Shown here piece after piece: positions 9,541-18,313 of a DNA stretch of 51,013 nucleotides; the first letter of the stretch is position 1; every line of letters starts with the position of its first letter. Below the pieces are notes generated by a model. The model was not told the DNA's origin. It worked only from the letters and a program-made list of their open reading frames with translations, and ran no database searches. The DNA comes from a miscellaneous Crenarchaeota group-6 archaeon AD8-1 (GTDB lineage: Archaea > Thermoproteota > Bathyarchaeia > Bathyarchaeales > Bathycorpusculaceae), in assembly GCA_001273385.1 (NCBI GenBank), contig LFWW01000010.1:1-51013 (forward strand). Direction: 5' to 3'. A program made the position numbers and the translations under genes.

Positions 9541-9951
9541 TTACCAACTGCGTAATACTATCATAGTGTTTGTTTTCATTATTCCTTTTACTCTTCGGAT
9601 TTTTTCAATACATTCATTGACCTCAACAATATTCATTCCAGTTATTACCGCAATAATGTCATATTCACCTGTAACCTCATAGATTGTTTCAACATTCGAA
9701 ATCTCTTTTATTCTTTTAGAAACTTCTTGGGTTGGTGACGAAGGTGATGTGGCTAGAAGTATTATTGCTTCGGTTCCCTCAACTTCTCCGATTTTTATAG
9801 TAAATTTTCTAATTATGCCTGAATTTCTCAGTGTCTTAATCCTTTTTCTTATTGCTCCCTCTGATAATCCAACTTTTTTTCCTAAATTGCCGTAACTCTC
9901 TCTACCGTTTTTTTTCAATAATTGTAAAATCTGTTTGTCTTTTGAATCCAT
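9541..9951 (-). CDS. lysM: Lrp/AsnC-family transcription regulator, LysM-like
   Basis: This is a 136-residue Lrp-type regulator with an N-terminal winged helix-turn-helix (ILQLLKKNGRESYGNLGKKVGLSEGAIRKRIKTL) and a C-terminal RAM/ACT-like effector domain (YEVTGEYDIIAVITGMNIVEV). In Sulfolobus, the Lrp-type LysM sits beside and controls the LysW-dependent lysine genes. Here the gene is divergent from lysW, about 290 nt away, which makes lysine-responsive control of lysWXYZJK the leading hypothesis. The symbol rests on this context and not on sequence identity. Lrp proteins usually act as dimers or octamers. Confidence 0.85.
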   Translation of the reverse strand: MDSKDKQILQLLKKNGRESYGNLGKKVGLSEGAIRKRIKTLRNSGIIRKFTIKIGEVEGTEAIILLATSPSSPTQEVSKRIKEISNVETIYEVTGEYDIIAVITGMNIVEVNECIEKIRRVKGIMKTNTMIVLRSW

Positions 9952-10135
9952 TTTCTTATCATATTATTCTTTGATTTCTGAAAAATTTAACAATTTCTAA
10001 ATTTTTTTACACATTTAGCTAAAAAAAGATTCAATGTTTCTTCTCTTTTTTAAATATTCGAAAATCGTAATTTACTTGGATGTGTATTTGTTCTAATTGG
10101 TACATCATATTCTACATTTGTAACAAATAAGTCGC

Positions 10136-10203
10136 AAAGTTTAAAAGAAAGACATCTCATGAAAGAGACATTTCCGATCATTAATTTGTGACACTCAATG
10201 ATC
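10136..10203 (+). promoter_or_regulatory. lysW promoter region with 7-bp inverted repeat
   Basis: Within the 288-nt gap between lysM and lysW, AGTTTAAAAG near 10138-10147 is a TATA-like element. Downstream, GATCATT (10176-10182) and AATGATC (10197-10203) form a perfect inverted repeat with a 14-nt spacer, so the arm centres are 21 bp apart (two helical turns). That spacing suits a dimeric Lrp-type operator. It could instead fold as a hairpin in the leader if transcription starts near 10170. The rest of the gap shows nothing else I can support. Confidence 0.4.
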
Positions 10204-10239
10204 AATCAAATAGCAAATATAAAACATGAGGTGAAGTTA

Positions 10240-10413
10240 ATGAATAATACCTGTCCGGACTGTGATGAATGTCTTTCTATTCCAGATGATACTGAAAAAG
10301 GAGAAATCCTGAGCTGTCCAAGTTGCGGTCTAGAGCTTGAAGTAATAGCAATAAAAGATGGATGTATAGATTTACAGGAATTGACAATAGAAGGAGAAGA
10401 TTGGGGCGAGTAA
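10240..10413 (+). CDS. lysW: LysW amino-group carrier protein
   Basis: LysW is the small acidic protein whose C-terminal glutamate is ligated to the amino group of alpha-aminoadipate (or glutamate), protecting it through lysine or arginine synthesis. The 57-residue protein has the zinc-ribbon cysteine pairs CPDC/C (residues 5-11) and CPSC (26-29), and the diagnostic C-terminal tail EDWGE. I start at ATG 10240 with GAGGTGA at 10228-10234; the longer frame from 10198 has no such support. It is the first gene of the lys operon and is read divergently from the Lrp regulator. Confidence 0.97.
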   Translation: MNNTCPDCDECLSIPDDTEKGEILSCPSCGLELEVIAIKDGCIDLQELTIEGEDWGE

Positions 10414-10490
10414 TTAATATACCATTCATTTCAATTTTAGATTAGTATTATTGGGCTTTTTCTTTAGACTTTTAATTGGCGGTGACTTAT

Positions 10491-11666
10491 GTGAGTATTG
10501 CTCTTTTATATGAAAGATCTGAAACTGATGAAATGGGAATCAAACTCACCGCTGAGAAACTTGGATTAGACTTAGCTTTTATACCGTTCCGGAAAATTGG
10601 TTTTTGTATAGCTAATCAAGCTTTTTCTGCTAAATCAAAGGGAAATGATTTCACAAAAATCATAGAAGATTCAGTTGTGGTATTAAATAGAGCTCAAAGC
10701 AAAAACAGAAGACTTCAAGCAGGTTACCTCTTAGAGGTATTAGGTAAAAAAACTGTAAATTCCTCTTCTATTGAATTTATTTGTTATAGTAAACTAAGAA
10801 CTCTATTAAATCTGTGGAAGGCAGATCTTCCTATTCCGAAAACGGTTTTTATTCCCTGTGATGCGAAAGATACTCTTAAGAATGGTAAACTTTTCAGCAA
10901 TGAAAAAGATATTGCAGACCTATTTCAACAAATGCTTTTTCTTGAAGATGGTATAGTTATAAAACCAGATTCTGCTACACATGGGAAAGGGATGCTTCTT
11001 TCTAATAATCGTGAAGAATTGATAGCTCACATTCAAAAAACTGCTCCTTCAATAATAAATCCAGTAGGAATCGTAGCCCAGGAATTTATTGATAAATGGT
11101 TTTTTGATTTACGAATAATCGTTTATAAAGAAAAAGGAAAACCTCCAGTTTGCCATCCTACAGCCTTAGCTAGAGGTGGTCTAAACGATTTTCGCACAAA
11201 CACCTATCTTGGTAATGCTGTTTTTGCTGCGAAACTTCCCTCAAATATTATTGATCTATCAATTAAGAGTGGAGAAACTCTCGCAAAAGGTGAACAAGCT
11301 TGGGTTTTTGCTTTAGATGCAATGATTAAAATTAATAAAAATAAAATTATAGATGAGAAACAGCTTAAAATTGAGTTTAATAAAGCACAGACTGCTTTTT
11401 CACCAATAAAGAAAATAAAATCTGAAAAATATAAAAAAGACTTCTCTTCATGGAACAATAAGCTTGAAGAATCCTTTAGTACTTATAAGTTATCAAAATC
11501 TTACCAAAAAGTAAAAAAAATAATTGATGATACTATAGAAAAAAATAAGACTAAAATTATTTTTCATGAAGCAAATTCTTGTCCTGAATTTTGGGAATAT
11601 ACACGACTAATTACTGGAATTAATGTTGCAATACCTCTGATTAAAGGGGCGTGTAGTTTATTATAA
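10491..11666 (+). CDS. lysX: LysX-like ATP-grasp ligase (LysW-aminoadipate/glutamate ligase), extended
   Basis: LysX ligates alpha-aminoadipate (ArgX: glutamate) to the C terminus of LysW with ATP. The position between lysW and lysY and the ATP-grasp pattern (VIKPDSATHGKGM near residue 158; final E-x-N of 'HEAN' near 360; 'EFWEYTRLITGINVA' aligned with the family's E-F...T-G-V-N-V-A end) support this. It is oddly long: about 391 residues against roughly 280. A lysine-rich segment of about 70 residues (281-354) is inserted before the last metal-binding strand, and the central part is diverged. GTG 10491 is chosen because GGTGA at 10481-10485 precedes it, and it gives the usual 'SIALLYER' start. 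Confidence 0.8.
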   Translation: MSIALLYERSETDEMGIKLTAEKLGLDLAFIPFRKIGFCIANQAFSAKSKGNDFTKIIEDSVVVLNRAQSKNRRLQAGYLLEVLGKKTVNSSSIEFICYSKLRTLLNLWKADLPIPKTVFIPCDAKDTLKNGKLFSNEKDIADLFQQMLFLEDGIVIKPDSATHGKGMLLSNNREELIAHIQKTAPSIINPVGIVAQEFIDKWFFDLRIIVYKEKGKPPVCHPTALARGGLNDFRTNTYLGNAVFAAKLPSNIIDLSIKSGETLAKGEQAWVFALDAMIKINKNKIIDEKQLKIEFNKAQTAFSPIKKIKSEKYKKDFSSWNNKLEESFSTYKLSKSYQKVKKIIDDTIEKNKTKIIFHEANSCPEFWEYTRLITGINVAIPLIKGACSLL

Positions 11667-11688
11667 TAATAATTGAGGTGCAATAATC

Positions 11689-12741
11689 TTGAAAATTGGA
11701 ATAATTGGAGGCTCAGGATACGTTGGTGGCGAATTACTCCGGTTACTTCTTAATCACCCAAAAGTTGAAATATCTTTAGTAACGTCGCGTAAGTATTCTG
11801 GTGAATACGTTTTTAATGTGCATCCGAATCTTCGAGGAATTACGCAATTAAAATTTATGCCTCAAAATTTATCTGAAATCCAAAATAAATGTGATATTGT
11901 ATTCACTGCTACGCCTCATGGAAGTTCGATTAATATTGTTCCAAAACTTCTCGAAGTAGGTTTAAAAGTTATTGACATGAGTGCAGATTTTCGATTAAAA
12001 GATCCATATGACTATGATAAATGGTATGGCTGGAAACATCCAAATCCTGATCTTCTCAATGAAGCAGTTTATGGTTTACCAGAGCTGCATAGAGAAAAAA
12101 TAAAGAAGGCATTTCTAGTTGCATGTCCTGGATGTATGGCTACTGCATCCATTCTTGGATTAGCTCCTATTCTCAAAGCTGATCTGGTAGAAAAAGAAAA
12201 AATAATCATTGATCTTAAAATAGGCTCTTCAGGTGGTGGTGCAAAACCAACAATAGTCTCACATCATCCTGAAAGATTTGGAGGTGTTCGTCCTTACAAG
12301 GTAATTGGACATCGACATATCGCTGAGGTGCAACAGGAGTTAAATCAACTAACAAAAACTGCTAATCTGATTGGTTTTACACCTCATGCAGTAAATATGG
12401 TTAGAGGAATCTTAGCAACAATACATACTTTCCCAATACAATCTATTAAGAATAAAGATATTTGGGCCGTTCTAAGAGATTTTTATTCAGATGAACCTTT
12501 TATAAGAATCGTAAAATATAAAAAAGGACCATACAAACTTCCAGATCCAAAAATTGTTTTGGGTACAAATTTCTGTGACATAGGGTTTGAGTTAGATTCG
12601 CGAGTCAACCACCTTCTAATCTTTTCAGCGATTGATAACATGATTAAAGGTGCCTCAGGTCAAGGAATTCAATGCTTAAATATACTTATGGGAATCCCTG
12701 AAAATTCCGGTCTCAATAATATTGGATTTCATCCGATGTGA
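11689..12741 (+). CDS. lysY: LysW-aminoadipate/glutamate phosphate reductase
   Basis: LysY is the ArgC-type reductase that converts LysW-bound aminoadipyl (or glutamyl) phosphate to the semialdehyde using NADPH. The N terminus has the Rossmann loop IGIIGGSGYVGGELLRLL and the catalytic cysteine is Cys149 in 'ACPGCMAT'. Further motifs are 'GSSGGGAKP' and 'PHAVNMVRGI'. The length (350) is normal. It starts at TTG 11689 behind GAGGTG, 22 nt after the ATP-grasp gene. ArgC proper is not seen separately, so this copy could serve arginine as well. Confidence 0.95.
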   Translation: MKIGIIGGSGYVGGELLRLLLNHPKVEISLVTSRKYSGEYVFNVHPNLRGITQLKFMPQNLSEIQNKCDIVFTATPHGSSINIVPKLLEVGLKVIDMSADFRLKDPYDYDKWYGWKHPNPDLLNEAVYGLPELHREKIKKAFLVACPGCMATASILGLAPILKADLVEKEKIIIDLKIGSSGGGAKPTIVSHHPERFGGVRPYKVIGHRHIAEVQQELNQLTKTANLIGFTPHAVNMVRGILATIHTFPIQSIKNKDIWAVLRDFYSDEPFIRIVKYKKGPYKLPDPKIVLGTNFCDIGFELDSRVNHLLIFSAIDNMIKGASGQGIQCLNILMGIPENSGLNNIGFHPM

Positions 12742-12747
12742 TTTATT

Positions 12748-13557
12748 ATGTTATTAATAGTGAAATTAGGAGGCAGTATTCTTAAGACTGGGGCTTCATC
12801 AGAACTTTTTGCGGATCTCAAAGAAATCATGAAATCAAATAAGATTATCTTCGTTCACGGAGGTGGATCTGATGTAACTGATATCGCCTCAAAGTTAGGA
12901 AAAGAACAAAACTTCGTTATTTCCCCTCAAGGATTTCGAAGTAGATACACTGACAAAGAAACCATAGAAATTTTTACCATGGTAATGGCTGGGAAGATGA
13001 ATAAAAAAATAATTCTAGCTCTTGAAAAACAAGGAATAAAATCAATCGGATTATCTGGCCTAGATGGATCCTTGTTGAAAGCAGTGCGGAAAAAACGTTT
13101 AATCATAGTTGATAAAAGAGGTAGAAAGAAGGTTATAGATGGTGGTTATACAGGAAAAATAATTGAGATCAATAAAGATCTATTATGGGCTATTCTTAAG
13201 AAAAATTATACGCCTGTAATTACTCCGATTGCTATAAGTGAAGAATATGAACCATTAAATGTTGATGGAGATAGAACGGCTGCTGAAATTGCTTGTAATC
13301 TTGGAGCAGATAAACTAATCTTGATAACAGATGTTGAGGGCTTAATCTTAAATAAAAAAATCATTTCCAAGATCAAAACTTCTGAAATCGATTCGATTCT
13401 CCCTGAAATTGGTCAAGGAATGAGTACTAAGATCCATTCTTCAATTAAGGCACTCAATGGAGGCGTAAAAGAAGTGATAATAACTTCAGGTGCAGGAAAA
13501 AAACCCCTTTCTTCAGCTCTTAATCACAAACGAGGAACTGTGATCATTAATGGATAA
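12748..13557 (+). CDS. lysZ: LysW-aminoadipate/glutamate kinase
   Basis: LysZ is an amino acid kinase of the ArgB family that phosphorylates the side-chain carboxyl of LysW-bound aminoadipate or glutamate. It begins with the phosphate-binding 'IVKLGGSILKTG', continues with 'FVHGGGSDVTDIA' for substrate binding, and shows 'LNVDGDRTAAEIA' and 'LILITDVEGLI' of the nucleotide site. The 269-residue length is usual. Start ATG 12748 follows a GATGTGAT ribosome-binding site in the lysY tail. The reading frame overlaps lysJ by 8 nt, which indicates translational coupling. Confidence 0.95.
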   Translation: MLLIVKLGGSILKTGASSELFADLKEIMKSNKIIFVHGGGSDVTDIASKLGKEQNFVISPQGFRSRYTDKETIEIFTMVMAGKMNKKIILALEKQGIKSIGLSGLDGSLLKAVRKKRLIIVDKRGRKKVIDGGYTGKIIEINKDLLWAILKKNYTPVITPIAISEEYEPLNVDGDRTAAEIACNLGADKLILITDVEGLILNKKIISKIKTSEIDSILPEIGQGMSTKIHSSIKALNGGVKEVIITSGAGKKPLSSALNHKRGTVIING

Positions 13558-14728
13558 CGAGAAGATTATTGATATTGAGAACAATTTGATGGCAAATGTT
13601 TATTCGAGAAAAGAAATAGTTTTAGTTAAAGGAAAAGGTGCAGTTGTTTGGGATATAAAAGGCAAGGAATATTTAGATTTTACAAGCAGTTATGGGGTTG
13701 CAGCTTTAGGACATTCGCATCCAAAGATAGTTAATGCCATAAATAAACAAGCAAAAGAATTGATTAGCTGCCACTCAGGTTTTTATAACCCGAAAAGAGC
13801 TGAACTTTTACAGAAAATTGTTAGAATAACTCCAAAAGAGCTAAACAAGGTTTTTCTCTCAAATAGCGGAGCTGAATCTGTTGAATGTGCAATAAAATTG
13901 GCACGCAAATTTTCCGAGAAACCTGAAATAATATCTTTTATGAATAGTTATCACGGAAAAACTATGGGTGCTTTATCTGCTACCTGGAATAAAAAATATC
14001 GCAAGCCATTTGAACCCCTAGTACCTGAATTTAAACACATTCCTTCAAATAACTTGCAGAAGCTAAGACAAGCTATAACTGAAAAAACTGCTGCAGTAAT
14101 CATGGAGCCTATAAAAGGCGAAGGTGGAGTTTATGTTCCTAGCCTAGGTTTTCTTCAAGGAGTAAAGGAGATTTGTGAAGATCAAAATGTTTTATTAATT
14201 TTAGATGAAGTTCAAACTGGATTTGGCAGAACAGGCAAAATGTTTGCTGCCCTAAATTGGAATATTACTCCTGACATTCTTTGTTTGGCAAAACCTTTTG
14301 GTGGTGGACTACCACTTGGGATTACAATAGCAAAAGATAAGATAATGTCCTCTTTTGGAATTGGAGAACATACAAGCACATTCGGTGGCAGTCCAATAGT
14401 TTGTGCCGCTGCTTGTGCTGCTATTGATTGCCTTTTACAGGAAAACCTAATAGAAAATGCTTCTACTCAAGGCGACTACTTTAAATTAAAACTAGAAAAC
14501 CTGAAAACTAAATATAAGCTGATAAAGGAAGTTAGGGGATTAGGATTAATGCTTGCAATTGAGCTTAGAAAAGATGTTTATGATATTATCCAGAAAGTAA
14601 TGGCTAAAGGTCTTCTTATCTTAAATGCAGGTCGAACTGTTTTGCGTTTTTTACCCCCTCTGATAATTACAAAAAAACAAATTGATCAAGCAATAGAAAT
14701 TCTCGATTCAGTATTGGGAGACGAATAA
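13550..14728 (+). CDS. lysJ: LysW-lysine/ornithine aminotransferase (acetylornithine aminotransferase family)
   Basis: LysJ is a PLP-dependent class III aminotransferase that turns the LysW-bound semialdehyde into LysW-lysine (or LysW-ornithine), with glutamate as donor. The PLP lysine is Lys248 in 'CLAKPFGGGLPLG', and Asp219 in 'LILDEVQTGFGRTGK' contacts the pyridine nitrogen. Other motifs are 'SNSGAESVECAIKLA' and 'HTSTFGGSPIVCAAA'. The length of 392 is normal. The overlap with lysZ and the 1-nt gap to lysK indicate a single transcript. Confidence 0.95.
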   Translation: MDNEKIIDIENNLMANVYSRKEIVLVKGKGAVVWDIKGKEYLDFTSSYGVAALGHSHPKIVNAINKQAKELISCHSGFYNPKRAELLQKIVRITPKELNKVFLSNSGAESVECAIKLARKFSEKPEIISFMNSYHGKTMGALSATWNKKYRKPFEPLVPEFKHIPSNNLQKLRQAITEKTAAVIMEPIKGEGGVYVPSLGFLQGVKEICEDQNVLLILDEVQTGFGRTGKMFAALNWNITPDILCLAKPFGGGLPLGITIAKDKIMSSFGIGEHTSTFGGSPIVCAAACAAIDCLLQENLIENASTQGDYFKLKLENLKTKYKLIKEVRGLGLMLAIELRKDVYDIIQKVMAKGLLILNAGRTVLRFLPPLIITKKQIDQAIEILDSVLGDE

Positions 14729-14729
14729 A

Positions 14730-15833
14730 TTGGCCGAATCAAAAATCCGCTTTTTAACTAACTTATTAGGTATCTATAGCCCTTCGGGCTGCGAAGAAGA
14801 GATTTCTGAATTTCTTATTACTGAAATGAAAGAACTTGGTTTTTCAGTAAAAAAAGATTCAATTGGCAATGTGATAGGAGAAATAGGACAAGGAGATTTA
14901 ACAATAATGCTTTGTGGACATATGGATACAGTAGTTGGTCATCTTCCTCTAAGAGTTGAAAATGATCGGATTTATGCCAGAGGTGCAGTTGATGCGAAAG
15001 GCCCCTTGGCTTCAATGATACTTGCTGCAGCAAAAGCCGCTGAAAATCCCAAATGCAAAGCAAAGCTTATTGTAGCTAGTGTTGTTGAGGAAGAAGCAAC
15101 TAGCAAAGGAATAAAAAATTTAATAAAAGAAGGTATTAAGGCTGATTTCGCTATATTTGGAGAACCTAGTGGAGTAGGAAATATAACAATAGGCTATAAA
15201 GGCAATTTACACATTAAAATTATCTGTAAAACAGAAACAGGGCACTCTTCAACACCATGGGCTTATGAAAACGCTCTTGAAAAAGCATTTGAACTATGGA
15301 ATCAAATAAAAAATAAATTCAATACTGGTAAAAATCCCCAAAATCCCTATTATATAGTAACAGCTTGCCTTACCCAGATAAAAGGTGGTTTTGCAAACTC
15401 TGTAATTCCTTTTAAGAGTGAAATGCACATAGATCTTAGAATTCCACCACCAAAAACATCAAAAGAAGTTCTAGATGAGGTTATTAATGAAATTGACAAG
15501 TATTCAATAAAAAATCCACGAGTAAAGATTGCCTATTTAGTGGAAGATTCAAATGAGCCTTTTGAAATAAATAGGATGTCACCACTTGTACGAGCTCTTT
15601 CCTTTTCTATAAGAACAATCACTAAGAAACCTGTGGTTTTATTAAAGAAAACTGGTACAGGGGACATGAACATACTTGGACGTGCCATTAAAGCTCCAAT
15701 CGTTACTTATGGACCTGGTGACTCTCACTTAGATCATACAAAGGAAGAGCACATAAAAATTCAAGATTATTTAAAGAGTATTGAAATTTATGAAAAAACC
15801 ATCATTCGATTATGTGAATTGCATAACAAATAA
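14730..15833 (+). CDS. lysK: LysW-lysine/ornithine hydrolase (M20 metallopeptidase)
   Basis: LysK cleaves the isopeptide bond to release lysine (or ornithine) from LysW, the last step of the pathway. M20-family zinc ligands and catalytic residues are visible in 'MLCGHMDTVVG', 'ARGAVDAKGPLA' and 'VVEEEATSKG'. Further on, 'GEPSGVGNITIGYKG' and 'GHSSTPWAYENA' mark the dimerisation and substrate region. The 367-residue length is typical. It starts at TTG 14730, one nucleotide after lysJ, and is the last gene of the lys operon. It converges with the aspartokinase gene 30 nt away. Confidence 0.94.
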   Translation: MAESKIRFLTNLLGIYSPSGCEEEISEFLITEMKELGFSVKKDSIGNVIGEIGQGDLTIMLCGHMDTVVGHLPLRVENDRIYARGAVDAKGPLASMILAAAKAAENPKCKAKLIVASVVEEEATSKGIKNLIKEGIKADFAIFGEPSGVGNITIGYKGNLHIKIICKTETGHSSTPWAYENALEKAFELWNQIKNKFNTGKNPQNPYYIVTACLTQIKGGFANSVIPFKSEMHIDLRIPPPKTSKEVLDEVINEIDKYSIKNPRVKIAYLVEDSNEPFEINRMSPLVRALSFSIRTITKKPVVLLKKTGTGDMNILGRAIKAPIVTYGPGDSHLDHTKEEHIKIQDYLKSIEIYEKTIIRLCELHNK

Positions 15834-15863
15834 AATTATTGATTTAATTTTTATTAGTGAATC

Positions 15864-17270
15864 TCATTTATTTAATTTAAATTCTTCATGAATTGCATTT
15901 ACAGCAAGAGATCCATATTTCTCTTTTACAACAAAAGAAATGTTTAGTTCTGAAGATCCTTGAGCTATCATCCGAATATTTATGTTCTTATTTGCAACTG
16001 CTGTAAAAATTCTGGATGCAACTCCCATTGAACCTTTCATATTAGCTCCCATCGCTGCGATAACACAAACATCATCCTCATAACTTACTTCATTACCCGA
16101 ATTATTACCTAATAATGCTATTTCTAATGTACTCATTGCACGTTCTATTTGGTTTCTACGAATAATTATAGAGATGTTTGCTTCTGAAACAGCTGATGAT
16201 ACCATCATTATGTTGATATTCTTTTTTCCTAAAATATTAAATATCTTAGCATAACTTCCTGGTGCGCCGACCATTCCAGCACCTTTAATGTTAATCATTG
16301 ATACATCCTTGATTAATGCTATAGCTTTCACAACTTCTTTTGATTCAACCTCTGGGCCTTCAGATATTAAAGTTCCTTTGCTTTCAGGATTAAATACATT
16401 CAAGATTCTCACAGGAATATGTTTCTTAATTACAGGTTCCAATGCTCTAGGGTGCATGGCTTTTGCTCCGAATATAGCCATTTCCGCTGCTTCTCCGTAA
16501 GATAATCCATCAATAGTTTTTGCTTCTTTAATTATCTTAGGATCTGATGTCATTATTCCATCTACGTCTGTCCATATCCAAACTTCATCAACGTTGAGGA
16601 CAAAACCTAATATTGTGGCAGTATAATCTGACCCCCCGCGGCCCAAAGTAGTTATAATCCCATCTTGATCTGCGGCAATATATCCAGTAACAACTGGAAT
16701 GATCTTTTTTTCTAGCAATGGTTCTAATTGGTTTATAACTTGTTGTGTTGTAAAGTTCATTAACGGATTTGCTTCTCCAAATTTAGAATCTGTGACTATT
16801 CCCGCTTCTTTCCCTGTGAAGTGTTGAGATTCAATCTTCTGATCATTTAGTGTAGCTGAGACTATTATAGAGGATAATCTTTCTCCAAAAGATACTACTT
16901 GATCTTTGCTCTTTAAGGTAAGTTCGCCTACGTAACAAATTCCTTTAAGAATTTTTTCAAGTTTTTCGATTACTTTTTTAACTTTATTTTTTGTCTCTTT
17001 TTTTATTTTTTCACTTTTTATTGCTTCATTTATTACACTAATGTGTTTTTCAAATAATTTATTAACAAATTTTTGAATGTTTTCTTCCTTTCCGCTTTTA
17101 ATTTTATTTGCTGCTTCTATAAGCTGATCAGTCACATTTGCCAATGCAGAAACTACAACAACAATTTCATGTCCTTTTTTTGAATTTTTTCTAATAATAT
17201 TTGCTACATTGCAAATGTTTTTCCCATTGCTAACTGAAGTTCCACCAAATTTCATTACAATTCTTTTCAA
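15864..17270 (-). CDS. lysC: Aspartokinase
   Basis: Aspartokinase phosphorylates aspartate to open threonine, methionine and homoserine synthesis. The N-terminal kinase domain begins 'VMKFGGTSVSNGKN' and contains 'LGRGGSDYTATILGF' and 'VWIWTDVDGIMTSDP'. The C terminus carries two ACT domains ('INIKGAGMVGAPGSYAKIF' and 'VIAAMGANMKGSMGVASRIF') for feedback control, probably by threonine. I start at TTG 17270, six bases after GGGAGG. The longer frame from 17291 overlaps hom and would place that site inside the coding region. Lysine is made here by the LysW route, so this enzyme serves threonine and homocysteine. Confidence 0.95.
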   Translation of the reverse strand: MKRIVMKFGGTSVSNGKNICNVANIIRKNSKKGHEIVVVVSALANVTDQLIEAANKIKSGKEENIQKFVNKLFEKHISVINEAIKSEKIKKETKNKVKKVIEKLEKILKGICYVGELTLKSKDQVVSFGERLSSIIVSATLNDQKIESQHFTGKEAGIVTDSKFGEANPLMNFTTQQVINQLEPLLEKKIIPVVTGYIAADQDGIITTLGRGGSDYTATILGFVLNVDEVWIWTDVDGIMTSDPKIIKEAKTIDGLSYGEAAEMAIFGAKAMHPRALEPVIKKHIPVRILNVFNPESKGTLISEGPEVESKEVVKAIALIKDVSMINIKGAGMVGAPGSYAKIFNILGKKNINIMMVSSAVSEANISIIIRRNQIERAMSTLEIALLGNNSGNEVSYEDDVCVIAAMGANMKGSMGVASRIFTAVANKNINIRMIAQGSSELNISFVVKEKYGSLAVNAIHEEFKLNK

Positions 17271-17287
17271 TTTTTTTCCTCCCATTT

Positions 17288-18313
17288 TCAAAGTAGCATT
17301 CTATTAGCTAAATTATATTTAATATCTAGTAGATCTCTTAATATTGCACCAGCAGTTTCAATACCACCTGCGCCTCTACCAATAATTGTTTGTTTTCCAG
17401 CATATTCTGAAATGAATGTTACTGCATTGAGAACACCACTCACGCATAATGGATCATTTCTCCGGATCTCCTTTGGAGCTACAGTTGGTTTTCCATTTAT
17501 TGATCCAATTAATTTTATTCTTTTTCCTTTTTTTGTAGCATTATTCAGTTCTTTTAATGTAATGTTTTTAATTCCATTAACCTTGACATCTTTCAATGTG
17601 AATTTTTTGTTAAATATCCAATTGCCAATGATCACAACTTTGCAGGCTGCGTCTATACCATTTATATCCATTGAAGGATCAGTTTCTGCATAACCTAGTT
17701 TTTGTGCAAGTTCTAATGCTTTTTTGAATGTAACTCTTTTCTCCGCCATCTCCGTTAGAATATAATTTGTGGTTCCATTTAAGATACCTTGCATCTCATT
17801 GATCTTATCTCCAGAGAGACATTTTTTTGCGAATTCTAAGATTGGAGTACCTCCTCCAACGGTTCCACTAAAGCGTAGCAAAACTTTGTTATGGTCTGCA
17901 AGTTCTGTTAATGTTGGAAAAGCAAGTGCCAATGGTCCTTTATTTGTAGTAATTACATGCTTTCCACTGTTAAATGCTGTTTTTATATTTGATAATCCTG
18001 GTTCAGCGTTAACAACATTGGTAGATGTAGCTTCGATCATAATTTCCGCTTCAGTAGATTGGATTATTGACTGGGCAATAGCTTGCGGTTGACCAAATTT
18101 TTTGTCGGCTGCAACCGATCCTTCCCTTGTTTTCACTTTTTTTATTCTCTCTAAATCCAATCCTTTTTTATTAACTGCTGCACCACCTCTGTCAGTTATG
18201 GCAACCACTTTAGGATTGAAACCATATTTTTTGAGATTTTCAAATTTTTGATTTTCGAAAATATCGATTAAACTTTGTCCAACTACACCATATCCTGTTA
18301 AAATAATTCTCAA
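17288..18313 (-). CDS. hom: Homoserine dehydrogenase
   Basis: Hom reduces aspartate semialdehyde to homoserine. The N-terminal Rossmann loop reads 'ILTGYGVVGQSL', followed by 'ATSTNVVNAEPG', 'TTNKGPLALAFP' and the substrate loop 'GTVGGGTPILEFAKKCLSGD' and 'ILNGTTNYILTEM'. 'AETDPSMDINGIDAACKVVI' holds the catalytic lysine region. The 341-residue protein lacks a C-terminal ACT domain, as usual in archaea. TTG 18313 has GGAGGAAAGATC directly upstream and overlaps the threonine synthase stop by 4 nt. It is the middle gene of thrC-hom-lysC. Confidence 0.95.
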   Translation of the reverse strand: MRIILTGYGVVGQSLIDIFENQKFENLKKYGFNPKVVAITDRGGAAVNKKGLDLERIKKVKTREGSVAADKKFGQPQAIAQSIIQSTEAEIMIEATSTNVVNAEPGLSNIKTAFNSGKHVITTNKGPLALAFPTLTELADHNKVLLRFSGTVGGGTPILEFAKKCLSGDKINEMQGILNGTTNYILTEMAEKRVTFKKALELAQKLGYAETDPSMDINGIDAACKVVIIGNWIFNKKFTLKDVKVNGIKNITLKELNNATKKGKRIKLIGSINGKPTVAPKEIRRNDPLCVSGVLNAVTFISEYAGKQTIIGRGAGGIETAGAILRDLLDIKYNLANRMLL

